A stretch of DNA of 48,430 nt, from NCBI GenBank assembly GCA_017409205.1, contig JAFQTF010000052.1, forward strand, positions 1 to 48,430, written 5' to 3'. Of this stretch, positions 1 to 6,710 are shown in pieces; positions within the stretch are counted from its first letter, which is position 1; every line of letters begins with the position of its first letter. A program made the translations under genes and the position numbers. The stretch is from Oscillospiraceae bacterium. Its GTDB lineage: Bacteria > Bacillota > Clostridia > Oscillospirales > Oscillospiraceae. The notes under the pieces were generated by a model. The model did not search any database. It had not been told where the DNA came from and saw nothing but the letters and a program-made list of their open reading frames with translations.

Positions 1-281
1 CATTCGACAACGGCTGGTCCGCCATGCTGTACGATGGCGAGAACTACTGCTTCTCCAAGAAGTATGACCTGCACATCATCGACCGTGTCGGCGGCGGCGA
101 CTCCTTCGGCGGCGGCCTGATCTATGCTCTGCTGTCCGGCAAGGACACCCAGGCAGCTGTTGAATTCGCAGTTGCTGCTTCCGCTCTGAAGCACTCCATC
201 GGCGGCGACTACAACATGGTCACTGTTCCCGAAGTTGAGAAGCTGGCAGGCGGCGACGGCTCCGGCCGTATCCAGAGATAA
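1..281 (+). CDS. kdgK: 2-dehydro-3-deoxygluconokinase (PfkB family), C-terminal part
   Basis: The 5' end lies outside the window; 92 codons up to TAA are visible (reading frame begins at base 3). PfkB-family kinases of this type phosphorylate 2-keto-3-deoxygluconate (KDG) with ATP, the step before KDPG aldolase in hexuronate breakdown. The PfkB signature 2 is plain: [18 protein letters not shown], with the catalytic-base Asp and anion-hole Gly-Gly-x-Asp. The C-terminus, ending GSGRIQR, is typical of KDG kinases rather than fructokinases or ribokinases. The next gene is uxaC on the same strand, which supports a glucuronate/galacturonate role. The exact substrate is inferred from family and context. 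Confidence 0.85.
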   Translation, partial: FDNGWSAMLYDGENYCFSKKYDLHIIDRVGGGDSFGGGLIYALLSGKDTQAAVEFAVAASALKHSIGGDYNMVTVPEVEKLAGGDGSGRIQR

Positions 282-304
282 TTCTCTGACCGTAATGATC
301 ATCA

Positions 305-332
305 GCCTCTGCCCGGAAAACCGGGCAGAGGC
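305..332 (+). terminator. Perfect 12-bp hairpin after kdgK
   Basis: Arms 305-316 and 321-332 pair perfectly (GCCTCTGCCCGG and its complement) around an AAAA loop, 23 bp after the kdgK stop. No U-rich tract follows, so it may be a weak terminator or an RNA-stabilising stem rather than a strong intrinsic terminator. Confidence 0.5.
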
Positions 333-356
333 AACTTACGATTCTGACCATTTGGC

Positions 357-422
357 TGTAGGGCGGGGATTTTCTCCCGCAGTCCACATGGCGCCCCGGC
401 GGGAGCAAATCCCCGCCCTACA
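357..422. repeat. 66-bp inverted repeat with 24-bp arms (GC-rich intergenic repeat family)
   Basis: Arms 357-380 and 399-422 are reverse complements with one mismatch (TGTAGGGCGGGGATTT-type sequence) around an 18-nt loop. The right arm reappears almost unchanged at 31179-31202, with 2 mismatches in 24. It lies between kdgK and uxaC. The structure resembles REP/MITE-like intergenic repeats. It carries no coding capacity. Confidence 0.8.
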
Positions 423-450
423 AAATCCATTTTAGATTAGGAGTTAATAT

Positions 451-1884
451 ATGAAGCCTTTTATGGATAAGGATTTTATCCTGGATACCCCCACCGCACA
501 GCACCTGTACCACGACTATGCTTCCAAGATGCCTCTGGCTGACTACCACTGCCATCTGAATCCCCAGGAGATTTTTGAGGACCGCCGTTTCAACAATCTG
601 GCCGAAGTCTGGCTGGGCGGTGAAAATCCCGACGGCACCTTTGCCGGCGACCACTACAAGTGGCGTGTTATGCGCTCTAATGGCGTCGAGGAAAAGTTCG
701 TCACCGGTATGGTGGATCCCTTCGAGAAGTTCATGAAGTTTGTCGAGGCTCTGGAAATGGCCATCGGCAACCCCATGTATCACTGGTGCCATCTGGAGCT
801 GCGTCAGTTCTTTGGCGTCACCGAGCCCCTGACCACCGAAAGCGCAAAGCGCATCTGGGATCATTGCAACAACCTGCTGCAGAATGACCCCGATATGTCC
901 GCTCGTGGCCTGATCCGCAAGGCAAACGTTGCCTTCATCGGCACCACTGACGATCCCATCGACTCCCTGGAGTGGCACGAAAAGATCGCTGCCGACCCCA
1001 CCATCGAAGTGGTCGTCGGTCCCTCCTACCGTCCTGACAAGGCTGTGAACATCCACAAGGCCGGCTGGCACGAGTACATGAAGGCTCTGGCCAAGTCTGT
1101 CGGCAAGGAAGAACTGGCCACCATGCAGGATGTTCTGGATGCTCTGCTGGAGCGTCTGGCTCACTTCAAGGCCCACGGCTGTAAGGCTTCCGACCATGGT
1201 CTGGACTATGTTCCCTTTGTGGACTACACCGTTGAGCAGGCTGATGCTGTTTACCAGAAGGCTCTGAAGGGCGAGAAGCTGACCATCGAGGAGATCGAAG
1301 GCTTCCAGACCGTCATCCTGCTGACCCTGGGCAAGGCATACCATGAAATGGATATCGCCATGCAGCTGCACTACTCCTGCCTGCGCAACAACAACCAGCG
1401 GATCTTCAAGCTGCAGGGCGGCGACACCGGCGTTGACGCCATCGCCCAGAACACCTGCGGCGGCAACATCAGCCAGCTGCTGTCCGCTCTGGACGAGGCC
1501 GGCAAGTGCCCCAAGACCATCCTGTACTCCCTGAATCCCGCCGACAACGCCCAGCTGGGCACCCTGATCGGCTGCTTCCAGGGCCCCGAGGTTCCCGGCA
1601 AGATCCAGCAGGGTTCCGCATGGTGGTTCAATGACCACAAGGTTGGTATGGAAGAGCAGATGAAGTCCCTGGCCTCCCTGGGCCTGCTGGGCAACTTCGT
1701 TGGCATGCTGACCGACTCCCGCTCCTTCCTGAGCTATGCCCGTCACGACTACTTCCGCCGCATTATGTGCAACCTGATCGGCAACTGGGTTGAGAACGGC
1801 GAATACCCCAACATCGAATCCAGCCTGAAGAAGCTGGTGGAAGGCATTTCCTTCAACAACGCCAAGCGTTACTTTGGTCTGTAA
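451..1884 (+). CDS. uxaC: Glucuronate (uronate) isomerase
   Basis: 477 aa, close to the usual 465-475 aa of UxaC. It interconverts D-glucuronate with D-fructuronate and D-galacturonate with D-tagaturonate, the entry step of hexuronate catabolism in the cytoplasm. It belongs to the amidohydrolase-fold superfamily. The N-terminal YHCHLNP segment supplies the metal-binding His-x-His (residues 33 and 35), and the C-terminal stretch DSRSFLSYARHDYFRR is typical of the family. An AGGAG Shine-Dalgarno sequence at 439-443 sits 7 nt before the ATG. The gene lies downstream of kdgK in the same direction, but a long inverted repeat between them may limit co-transcription. A strong terminator follows. Confidence 0.95.
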   Translation: MKPFMDKDFILDTPTAQHLYHDYASKMPLADYHCHLNPQEIFEDRRFNNLAEVWLGGENPDGTFAGDHYKWRVMRSNGVEEKFVTGMVDPFEKFMKFVEALEMAIGNPMYHWCHLELRQFFGVTEPLTTESAKRIWDHCNNLLQNDPDMSARGLIRKANVAFIGTTDDPIDSLEWHEKIAADPTIEVVVGPSYRPDKAVNIHKAGWHEYMKALAKSVGKEELATMQDVLDALLERLAHFKAHGCKASDHGLDYVPFVDYTVEQADAVYQKALKGEKLTIEEIEGFQTVILLTLGKAYHEMDIAMQLHYSCLRNNNQRIFKLQGGDTGVDAIAQNTCGGNISQLLSALDEAGKCPKTILYSLNPADNAQLGTLIGCFQGPEVPGKIQQGSAWWFNDHKVGMEEQMKSLASLGLLGNFVGMLTDSRSFLSYARHDYFRRIMCNLIGNWVENGEYPNIESSLKKLVEGISFNNAKRYFGL

Positions 1885-1896
1885 TTTCACCATAAC

Positions 1897-1927
1897 AAAC
1901 CGGCAGGTCATCATGACCTGCCGGTTT
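1897..1927 (+). terminator. Intrinsic terminator of uxaC
   Basis: A 14-bp perfect stem (1897-1910 with 1914-1927) with a 3-nt loop, ending in TTTT. It starts 13 bp after the uxaC stop. Confidence 0.85.
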
Positions 1928-1953
1928 TCCTGCATCGGCGGAATGCAAACCCA

Positions 1954-1982
1954 TTGCTTCACACTTGTGTTTGTGATATAAT
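1954..1982 (+). promoter_or_regulatory. Sigma-A promoter for the 110-aa membrane protein
   Basis: TTGCTT (1954-1959), 17-bp spacer, TATAAT (1977-1982). Transcription would start near 1989, about 30 nt before the ATG at 2020. Confidence 0.75.
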
Positions 1983-2019
1983 TAATTTGATACTCGAAAT
2001 ATGAGAGGGGGTCTGGACC

Positions 2020-2352
2020 ATGGGAGATATCTTTGTCGGAATCGCGCTTTTGCTGGTTTCCCTGGTGGTTTTTTTGTTAAGCATCCGTTCCTTTCTGGAA
2101 AAAGGATTTCTGTTCAATAATGCCTATATTTACGCATCCAAAAAGCAGCGGGAGACAATGAACAAAAAGCCCTATTACCGCCAGACTGCGGTGGTTTTCC
2201 TGCTCATTGCCATAGTCTTTTTGTGCCTTGGTTTTGCGACCCTTTGGGATGCCGGCTGGATGACGTACCTTGCAGGAGCATTGATGCTGATTATCCTGAT
2301 CTATGCCATCGTTTCCAGTATCGCCATCGAAAAGCAGAAAATGCAGCACTAA
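2020..2352 (+). CDS. Small membrane protein, DUF3784-like
   Basis: 110 aa with three predicted membrane segments: about residues 4-24, 54-74 and 78-98. Segment 1 is followed by a basic, Tyr-rich cytoplasmic loop (KKQRETMNKKPYYRQ). The arrangement resembles the DUF3784 family of small gram-positive membrane proteins, whose function is unknown. The start is supported by GAGAGGGG at 2003-2010, 9 nt before the ATG. It is monocistronic, between its own promoter and a bidirectional terminator. Family assignment is by overall shape and is not certain. Confidence 0.7.
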   Translation: MGDIFVGIALLLVSLVVFLLSIRSFLEKGFLFNNAYIYASKKQRETMNKKPYYRQTAVVFLLIAIVFLCLGFATLWDAGWMTYLAGALMLIILIYAIVSSIAIEKQKMQH

Positions 2353-2415
2353 CCTGCTCATGGTTTTCCGCTTTCGGCAACTCCCATCAAAACACCTGAT
2401 GTGTATAAATAACAA

Positions 2416-2448
2416 ACCCGGCACCCCAAGGGGTGCCGGGTCTTTTTT
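2416..2448. terminator. Bidirectional terminator between convergent genes
   Basis: Perfect 12-bp stem (2416-2427 with 2430-2441), AA loop, then CTTTTTT on the plus strand. On the minus strand it is followed by TTTGTTATTT. It serves the membrane protein gene on the left and the EamA gene on the right. Confidence 0.9.
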
Positions 2449-2451
2449 GAA

Positions 2452-3378
2452 TTACAGTTCTTCGGCCACAGCCATAAGGAGAATACCAACAATGACGATG
2501 GTAATAAAGACGTAAGTCTTCCAGTTCAGCTTTTCCTTCAGGAAAATGCGGGACAGCAGCAGGGACACAACGCAGACGGAGGACAGGATGGGTGCAGCAA
2601 TGGCATCCACACCGCCGAGGGCATAGACATAAGTAAACTGACCGGCGGTTTCAAATACGGCAGCCAGGATCTTGTCCTTGTGCTGGGGCACAGGGCCGAA
2701 TTTCACCTTCTTAGACTTCATGAAAATGAACAGGCCCAGAGCGAACAGGGCAAAGGTCAGCTCGTAGCTGGTATTGGCAACTGCTTCAATGGTTTCCTCG
2801 GTAACATCCACAAAGGGAGCATCGGCAATGTCTTCCACCAGGAAGAATGCGTCGTCCAGGAAGGTACCGAAAGCATCCAGCAGCGCATACACAAAAGGCA
2901 TGCAGAAAGCAACAATTGCCAGTTTCTTGCCGTAGGTCTTCTTTCTGGTGGTTTCACCGCGATTTTCCAGGAAGCTGACACCCAGAACACCAACGGTAAT
3001 AATTCCAATGGCAACCCAGGTCAGGGGAGAAATTTCTTCTTTCAGGAAAATAACAAACAGCAGCGTGCAAATGACACCGGCGGTATTCTCAATGGGATCG
3101 GAAATGGATTCTTCCAGGAAGCGCATTCCGAAGTAGGAAAATGCCATGGAGATGATGTAGAACAGAGATACCGGCAAATAAATCAGCAGGTTCATCGGAT
3201 TGTAGCCAATATCCTGTGTCAGCAGCGTGAAGATGGCATGAGCACCCATGACCACGCCCACCCAGACGCAGATCTTCAGATGGGAATACTTTTCATTGGG
3301 CAGAGCGCCTTTTTTGTAAAACAGTTCTGCAGTACCCCACAAAAGAGCAGTTGCAACAGAAAAGAACAACCAAGACAT
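2452..3378 (-). CDS. EamA/DMT-superfamily transporter
   Basis: 308 aa with about ten membrane helices in two EamA repeats. Typical signatures are visible: TALLWGTAELFYKKG at the N-terminus, the end of repeat 1 (FVIFLKEEISPLTWVAIGIITVGVLG) and the matching end of repeat 2 (LSRIFLKEKLNWKTYVFITIVIVGILLM). A longer acidic loop between the halves (about residues 172-205) is unusual for short DMT carriers. The family exports or imports metabolites such as amino acids or drugs; the substrate is unknown. The start has AGAGGA 8 nt upstream. It lies downstream of the gamma-lyase-like gene on the same strand, so it could move a sulfur amino acid or related compound (inference). Confidence 0.85.
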   Translation of the reverse strand: MSWLFFSVATALLWGTAELFYKKGALPNEKYSHLKICVWVGVVMGAHAIFTLLTQDIGYNPMNLLIYLPVSLFYIISMAFSYFGMRFLEESISDPIENTAGVICTLLFVIFLKEEISPLTWVAIGIITVGVLGVSFLENRGETTRKKTYGKKLAIVAFCMPFVYALLDAFGTFLDDAFFLVEDIADAPFVDVTEETIEAVANTSYELTFALFALGLFIFMKSKKVKFGPVPQHKDKILAAVFETAGQFTYVYALGGVDAIAAPILSSVCVVSLLLSRIFLKEKLNWKTYVFITIVIVGILLMAVAEEL

Positions 3379-3435
3379 ACAAATTTCCTCTTTCTTTTTT
3401 ACAATTTTATTGTGTCATCGAAGCAGGATTTAAGA

Positions 3436-3467
3436 GACAGCAATTCTGGTTTCCCGGAATTGCCGTC
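3436..3467 (-). terminator. Hairpin between the gamma-lyase-like gene and the EamA gene
   Basis: Eleven-bp arms (3436-3446 and 3457-3467) pair with a single G-U. On the minus strand the stem is followed by TCTTAAATCC, a poor U-tract. It may attenuate transcription into the EamA gene rather than stop it. Confidence 0.45.
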
Positions 3468-3485
3468 CCTGCCTTCAATGGCAGA

Positions 3486-4769
3486 TTACAGATCAACAAG
3501 GCCCGCATCCAGCATTTTCTGCAGGCTCATGAGAATGCCCAGCTTGGCATGATACCAGGTCAGGCCACCCTGGAAATAGACCGCATAGGGAGGCCGGATG
3601 GGGCCATCGGCAGAAAGCTCGATGGAGCTGCCCTGGACAAAGGCGCCTGCTGCCATGATGACCCTGTCCAGATAACCGGGCATCTCGGAAGGCCAGGGTG
3701 TTGCGAAGCTGTCCACGGGAGCGGCTGCCTGAATACCCTTGCAGAAGGCAATCATGCCCTCCTCGCTGCCCAGCTCCACCGCCTGAATGATGTCATGACG
3801 GCTTTCGGTGGCATTGGGCACACATCTGAAGCCCAGAGGCTCATAGAGGTTTGCCGCAAAGATGGCACCCTTTTCCGCGCCGGCCACAACCGTGGGAGCC
3901 AGGAAGAAACCCTGGTAGAGAGAAGTCATCAGACCCAGATTGGCGCCCACTTCCTGGCCCAGGCCAGGAGCAGACAGACGGTAAGCGCAGCGGTCAACGC
4001 AGGTTTTGGTGCCGGCGATATAGCCGCCAATGGGAGCAAGACCGCCGCCGGGATTTTTGATCAGGGAGCCTACGGTCATATCGGCGCCCACATCAGAAGG
4101 TTCGATGGTCTCCACAAACTCGCCGTAGCAGTTATCCACCATTACGATCAGGTCAGGCTTTACGCTCTTACAGAAGGCAATCAGTTCGCCGATCTGCTTC
4201 ACAGAGAAGGTAGGCCGGGTGGCATACCCCTTGGAGCGCTGGATGGTGATCATTTTGGTTTTGGGGTTGATGGCCCTGGCGATGTTTTCATAATCAAAGG
4301 TGCCGTCCGGAAGCAGATCCACCTGATTGTAGGTGACGCCGTATTCTGCCAGAGAGCAGGGGCTGGGACGGATGCCGATGACCTCCTGCAGGGTGTCGTA
4401 GGGCAGGCCCACCGGGCTCAGCAGTTCATCGCCGGGCAGCAGATTGGCACTGAGGGCAATGGTCAGGGCATGGGTGCCGCAGGTGATCTGAGGGCGGACA
4501 AGGGCCGCCTCAGTATGGAACACATCGGCATAAACCCGTTCCAGATTATCCCGGCCATAGTCATCATAGCCGTAGCCGGTGGTGCCCACAAAGCAGGCTG
4601 CGGAAACCTTGTTCTTCTGCATGGCCCGCAGAACCTTGGCCTGATTGTGCTCAGCAATTTTATCAATAACAGCAAAACGCTGTTCCAGACGGGCGATGGC
4701 CTTCTCGCCGTAGGCATAGACGGCAGGAGAAATGCCCATGGTCTGATACAGTTCCAGCAATTCTTCCAT
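3486..4769 (-). CDS. Methionine gamma-lyase-family PLP enzyme (aluminium-resistance protein family, PF06838)
   Basis: 427 aa, a fold-type I PLP enzyme of the family named methionine gamma-lyase or 'aluminum resistance protein' in gram-positives. The PLP lysine is Lys238 in VGSLIKNPGGG. The glycine-rich cofactor region VGTTGYGYDDYGRD (residues 61-74) and the Asp of VDNCYGEF (about residue 212) are present. It probably carries out C-S lyase chemistry on a sulfur amino acid in the cytoplasm, but the true substrate of this branch is not settled. Shine-Dalgarno AGAGGA precedes the ATG. It starts 5 nt after the AbrB-like gene and is likely co-transcribed from the promoter at 5059-5087. Confidence 0.88.
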   Translation of the reverse strand: MEELLELYQTMGISPAVYAYGEKAIARLEQRFAVIDKIAEHNQAKVLRAMQKNKVSAACFVGTTGYGYDDYGRDNLERVYADVFHTEAALVRPQITCGTHALTIALSANLLPGDELLSPVGLPYDTLQEVIGIRPSPCSLAEYGVTYNQVDLLPDGTFDYENIARAINPKTKMITIQRSKGYATRPTFSVKQIGELIAFCKSVKPDLIVMVDNCYGEFVETIEPSDVGADMTVGSLIKNPGGGLAPIGGYIAGTKTCVDRCAYRLSAPGLGQEVGANLGLMTSLYQGFFLAPTVVAGAEKGAIFAANLYEPLGFRCVPNATESRHDIIQAVELGSEEGMIAFCKGIQAAAPVDSFATPWPSEMPGYLDRVIMAAGAFVQGSSIELSADGPIRPPYAVYFQGGLTWYHAKLGILMSLQKMLDAGLVDL

Positions 4770-4774
4770 AGTTC

Positions 4775-5014
4775 TTAATCCTCTTTTTTCACATTGTTCA
4801 ATAGTTCATTGGCAAGGTTATTCAAAACATCAGGCCGGGATACGATCAGTCCCGTTTCCGCTTCCCCCAGGATCAGCAACGTATCCCCCGGACGAATGCC
4901 GAAAAGCTCTCTCGCCTCCTTGGGAATAACGATCTGGCCCCGGTCGCCCACCTTTGCAGTGCCGAAGACCCGCTGGGCGTTCTGCTTGCCAAGAATGTGT
5001 TTTCCTCCAGCCAT
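4775..5014 (-). CDS. AbrB/MazE/SpoVT-family DNA-binding protein
   Basis: 79 aa. The SpoVT-AbrB swapped-hairpin domain covers about residues 17-62: GTAKVGDRGQIVIPKEARELFGIRPGD contains the hallmark GQIVIPKEAR. Such proteins are dimeric transition-state or antitoxin-like regulators. I chose the ATG at 5014 because GGAGGT sits 5 nt upstream. A longer frame from 5050 would start almost at the predicted +1 (about 5052) and lacks a ribosome site. It is first in an operon with the PLP lyase and EamA genes and may regulate it (inference). No toxin partner is seen. Confidence 0.85.
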   Translation of the reverse strand: MAGGKHILGKQNAQRVFGTAKVGDRGQIVIPKEARELFGIRPGDTLLILGEAETGLIVSRPDVLNNLANELLNNVKKED

Positions 5015-5058
5015 AGCTGACCTCCAAATCACATTTTTCATACTTTTCACACCAGCAA

Positions 5059-5087
5059 AGTATACAAAATTCCGCAGGCATTGTCAA
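5059..5087 (-). promoter_or_regulatory. Consensus sigma-A promoter of the AbrB-lyase operon
   Basis: On the minus strand: TTGACA (5087-5082), 17 bp, TATACT (5064-5059). The -35 box lies in the loop of the upstream gene's terminator hairpin (5069-5101) and the spacer contains one arm. Confidence 0.88.
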
Positions 5088-5101
5088 GATACCTGCGGAA
5101 T
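5069..5101 (-). terminator. Terminator of the HD hydrolase operon
   Basis: Ten-bp arms (5069-5078 and 5092-5101) with a 13-nt loop, followed on the minus strand by TTTTGTATA. It physically overlaps the next operon's promoter. Confidence 0.75.
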
Positions 5102-5110
5102 ATTTTTGTA

Positions 5111-5548
5111 TTATTCTTCCAAAAGAATGGCCTTGGCTTTGGTATATTTGTCCCGAAAATAGCCGATGCGGCCTTCCGGCACCGGAACACCGGCAAAGCG
5201 GCTTTCGGTGGAATTGTGGGCAAGGTCTGCAAGCTTCACCTTCATGGCCACGGGATGTCCCTTGATTGCCCGAACATATTCGAAATAATCCGTACCTTTT
5301 TCATGGGTCAGCAGCCGGACGGCCTCCACCACCTCCGGCGGAAATTCTTCAGCCAGCTGTTCCAGCGTTACATCTGTGTCCTCCACGGTATCGTGCAGCA
5401 GAGCCGCACAGCAGGAGATCTCGTCCTCCATCTGTTCCGCCAGATGGAGCGGGTGGAAAATGTACGGGATCCCCGCCTTATCCACCTGACCATGGTGGGC
5501 AGCATACGCAAGGCGCATAGCCTTTGCAGTCAGCTCTGTATAGATCAT
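5111..5548 (-). CDS. HD-domain hydrolase, MESH1/SpoT-hydrolase-like
   Basis: 145 aa, a single HD domain like the small (p)ppGpp hydrolases and MESH1. Visible motifs: H18 with the GIPYIFHPLHLAE block, H52-D53 in ALLHDTVEDT, and the D108-H111-N112 of KLADLAHN. These are Mn-binding and substrate-pocket positions of the SpoT hydrolase domain. No synthetase, TGS or ACT domain is present. A likely role is hydrolysis of (p)ppGpp or a related nucleotide in the cytoplasm; substrate is inferred from family. Shine-Dalgarno GGGGAGGA is 7 nt upstream. It is last in the operon, before the terminator at 5069-5101. Confidence 0.85.
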   Translation of the reverse strand: MIYTELTAKAMRLAYAAHHGQVDKAGIPYIFHPLHLAEQMEDEISCCAALLHDTVEDTDVTLEQLAEEFPPEVVEAVRLLTHEKGTDYFEYVRAIKGHPVAMKVKLADLAHNSTESRFAGVPVPEGRIGYFRDKYTKAKAILLEE

Positions 5549-5580
5549 TCTTCAGTCCTCCCCGCTTTCATATATAATCG

Positions 5581-5712
5581 TCACAAAACCTGCGGCCCCG
5601 GAATCAATCCGACCGTCCAGGCCGCCAGCTCCGGATATTGGGTCACGATCAACCCCATCAGCATCAGAGCGATGCCAATACTCTGTTTTCGGGTCGCACC
5701 CCTTTTAGTCAT
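5581..5712 (-). CDS. Tiny membrane protein (43 aa) overlapping the YugP-type peptidase gene
   Basis: An open frame of 43 codons. The N-terminus is basic (MTKRGATRKQ), then one strongly hydrophobic helix (IGIALMLMGLIVTQ), then a short tail. The ATG lies 8 nt inside the end of the upstream peptidase gene (its stop TAA is 5707-5705) and is preceded by GGAGAAGGG, so coupled translation is likely. The N-terminal pattern RKQ..GIAL.L is shared with the 57-aa protein at 6492-6665. No known family is recognised. The good ribosome site, operon position and similarity to the neighbour support a real gene. Confidence 0.6.
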   Translation of the reverse strand: MTKRGATRKQSIGIALMLMGLIVTQYPELAAWTVGLIPGPQVL

Positions 5713-6427
5713 CCCTTCTCCGGCCGCCAAAGATCATGATCAGCCGCAGCAGCTGGGCAAGGGCTACCGCTGTAGCTGCCACATAGGTCAGCGCGGCAGC
5801 GGTCAGTGTTTTTCTGGCACCCTTCTGTTCCTCCGCGGTCAGCAGATTGCTCTGCTCAATGGCCACCATGGCACGGCGGCTGGCATTGAATTCCACCGGC
5901 AGGGTCACGATCTGGAAAACCAGAGACAGACCGAAGGCGGCAATACCGGCATACACCAGTGTATCGGAAAAATTCCCCAGAAAGGTCAGCAGAATACCTG
6001 CCAGAATCAAAGGCATGGCAAGCTTGGAGCCAAGGTTGGTCAGGGGAATGATGGCAGCACGCAGCTTGATGGGAGCATAATTTTCCGCATACTGAACCGC
6101 ATGGCCCGCTTCATGGCAGGCAACACCGATGGCTGCTGTGGACGTATTGCTGTACACACTGTCGGACAGGCGGATCACATTGGCAGTGGGATCATAGTGA
6201 TCCGTCAGGTTTCCGCTGACCCGCTCGATGCGGACACCCCGGACACCATTTGCCATCAGAACCCGCTGGGCGGCTTCTGCGCCGGTGAGCCGGCGGGCAG
6301 AATACTGCCTGGAATATTTCTTAAACGTGCTGTTCACGTTGGCACTTGCCCACAGAGAAAGCAGCACACAGGGCAGTACCAGAACCAGATAGGTCCAGTC
6401 AAATCCATAATAGTAGGGATATGGCAT
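5705..6427 (-). CDS. Zinc metallopeptidase, YugP type (PF04298)
   Basis: 240 aa, the usual length for this family. An N-terminal membrane anchor (about residues 10-28) is followed by a cytoplasmic-type segment with RLTGAEAAQRVL. The zinc motif H105-E-A-G-H109 sits in IGVACHEAGHAVQYAE. Three further hydrophobic stretches follow (about 128-150, 155-175, 212-232). It is an integral-membrane gluzincin-like peptidase of unknown substrate, conserved in Firmicutes. GGAGGA lies 8 nt before the ATG. It sits between two tiny membrane protein genes. Its stop overlaps the start of the downstream one. Confidence 0.92.
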   Translation of the reverse strand: MPYPYYYGFDWTYLVLVLPCVLLSLWASANVNSTFKKYSRQYSARRLTGAEAAQRVLMANGVRGVRIERVSGNLTDHYDPTANVIRLSDSVYSNTSTAAIGVACHEAGHAVQYAENYAPIKLRAAIIPLTNLGSKLAMPLILAGILLTFLGNFSDTLVYAGIAAFGLSLVFQIVTLPVEFNASRRAMVAIEQSNLLTAEEQKGARKTLTAAALTYVAATAVALAQLLRLIMIFGGRRRDD

Positions 6428-6491
6428 AGAAAATCCTCCGTTTTAAACATATCGTGCAATGCGCAAAAGGCAAAGTGTTACTGTATCATTT

Positions 6492-6665
6492 TCATTCGCT
6501 TTCTTTTGTGAATGTCATCACCAGTCCGGCAGTTCCCAACACCATAAAAACCGTTGACCAGCGTACCCCAAAATCAAATACATACTCTATTTCCGCACTT
6601 TGAAATCCAAGGATCAACATAATGCTTGTTAAGATCAGCGCAATGCCCTGCATTTGTTTCCTCAT
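6492..6665 (-). CDS. Small two-helix membrane protein (57 aa)
   Basis: Starting at the ATG at 6665 (GGAG 8 nt upstream), the protein is 57 aa with two hydrophobic helices: about residues 7-22 (IALILTSIMLILGF) and 35-51. A longer frame to 6710 has no ribosome site. The N-terminus MRKQMQGIALILTS resembles that of the 43-aa protein on the other side of the peptidase gene. It is in the same direction as TIGR04255 (upstream) and yugP (downstream). Function unknown. Confidence 0.7.
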   Translation of the reverse strand: MRKQMQGIALILTSIMLILGFQSAEIEYVFDFGVRWSTVFMVLGTAGLVMTFTKESE

Positions 6666-6710
6666 AACATCATCTCCGTACTCTGCACTTTGTACGCTGT
6701 TTTTTGGCAC

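Noticed and set aside
418-1962. Long minus-strand open frame opposite uxaC (514 codons)
   Set aside because: A shadow of the strongly biased codons of uxaC: low-complexity Gly/Val/Gln-rich translation, no ribosome site, no family resemblance.
4775-5014. AbrB-like protein as an antitoxin
   Set aside because: No toxin-like small gene lies beside it; the neighbours are an enzyme and a transporter.
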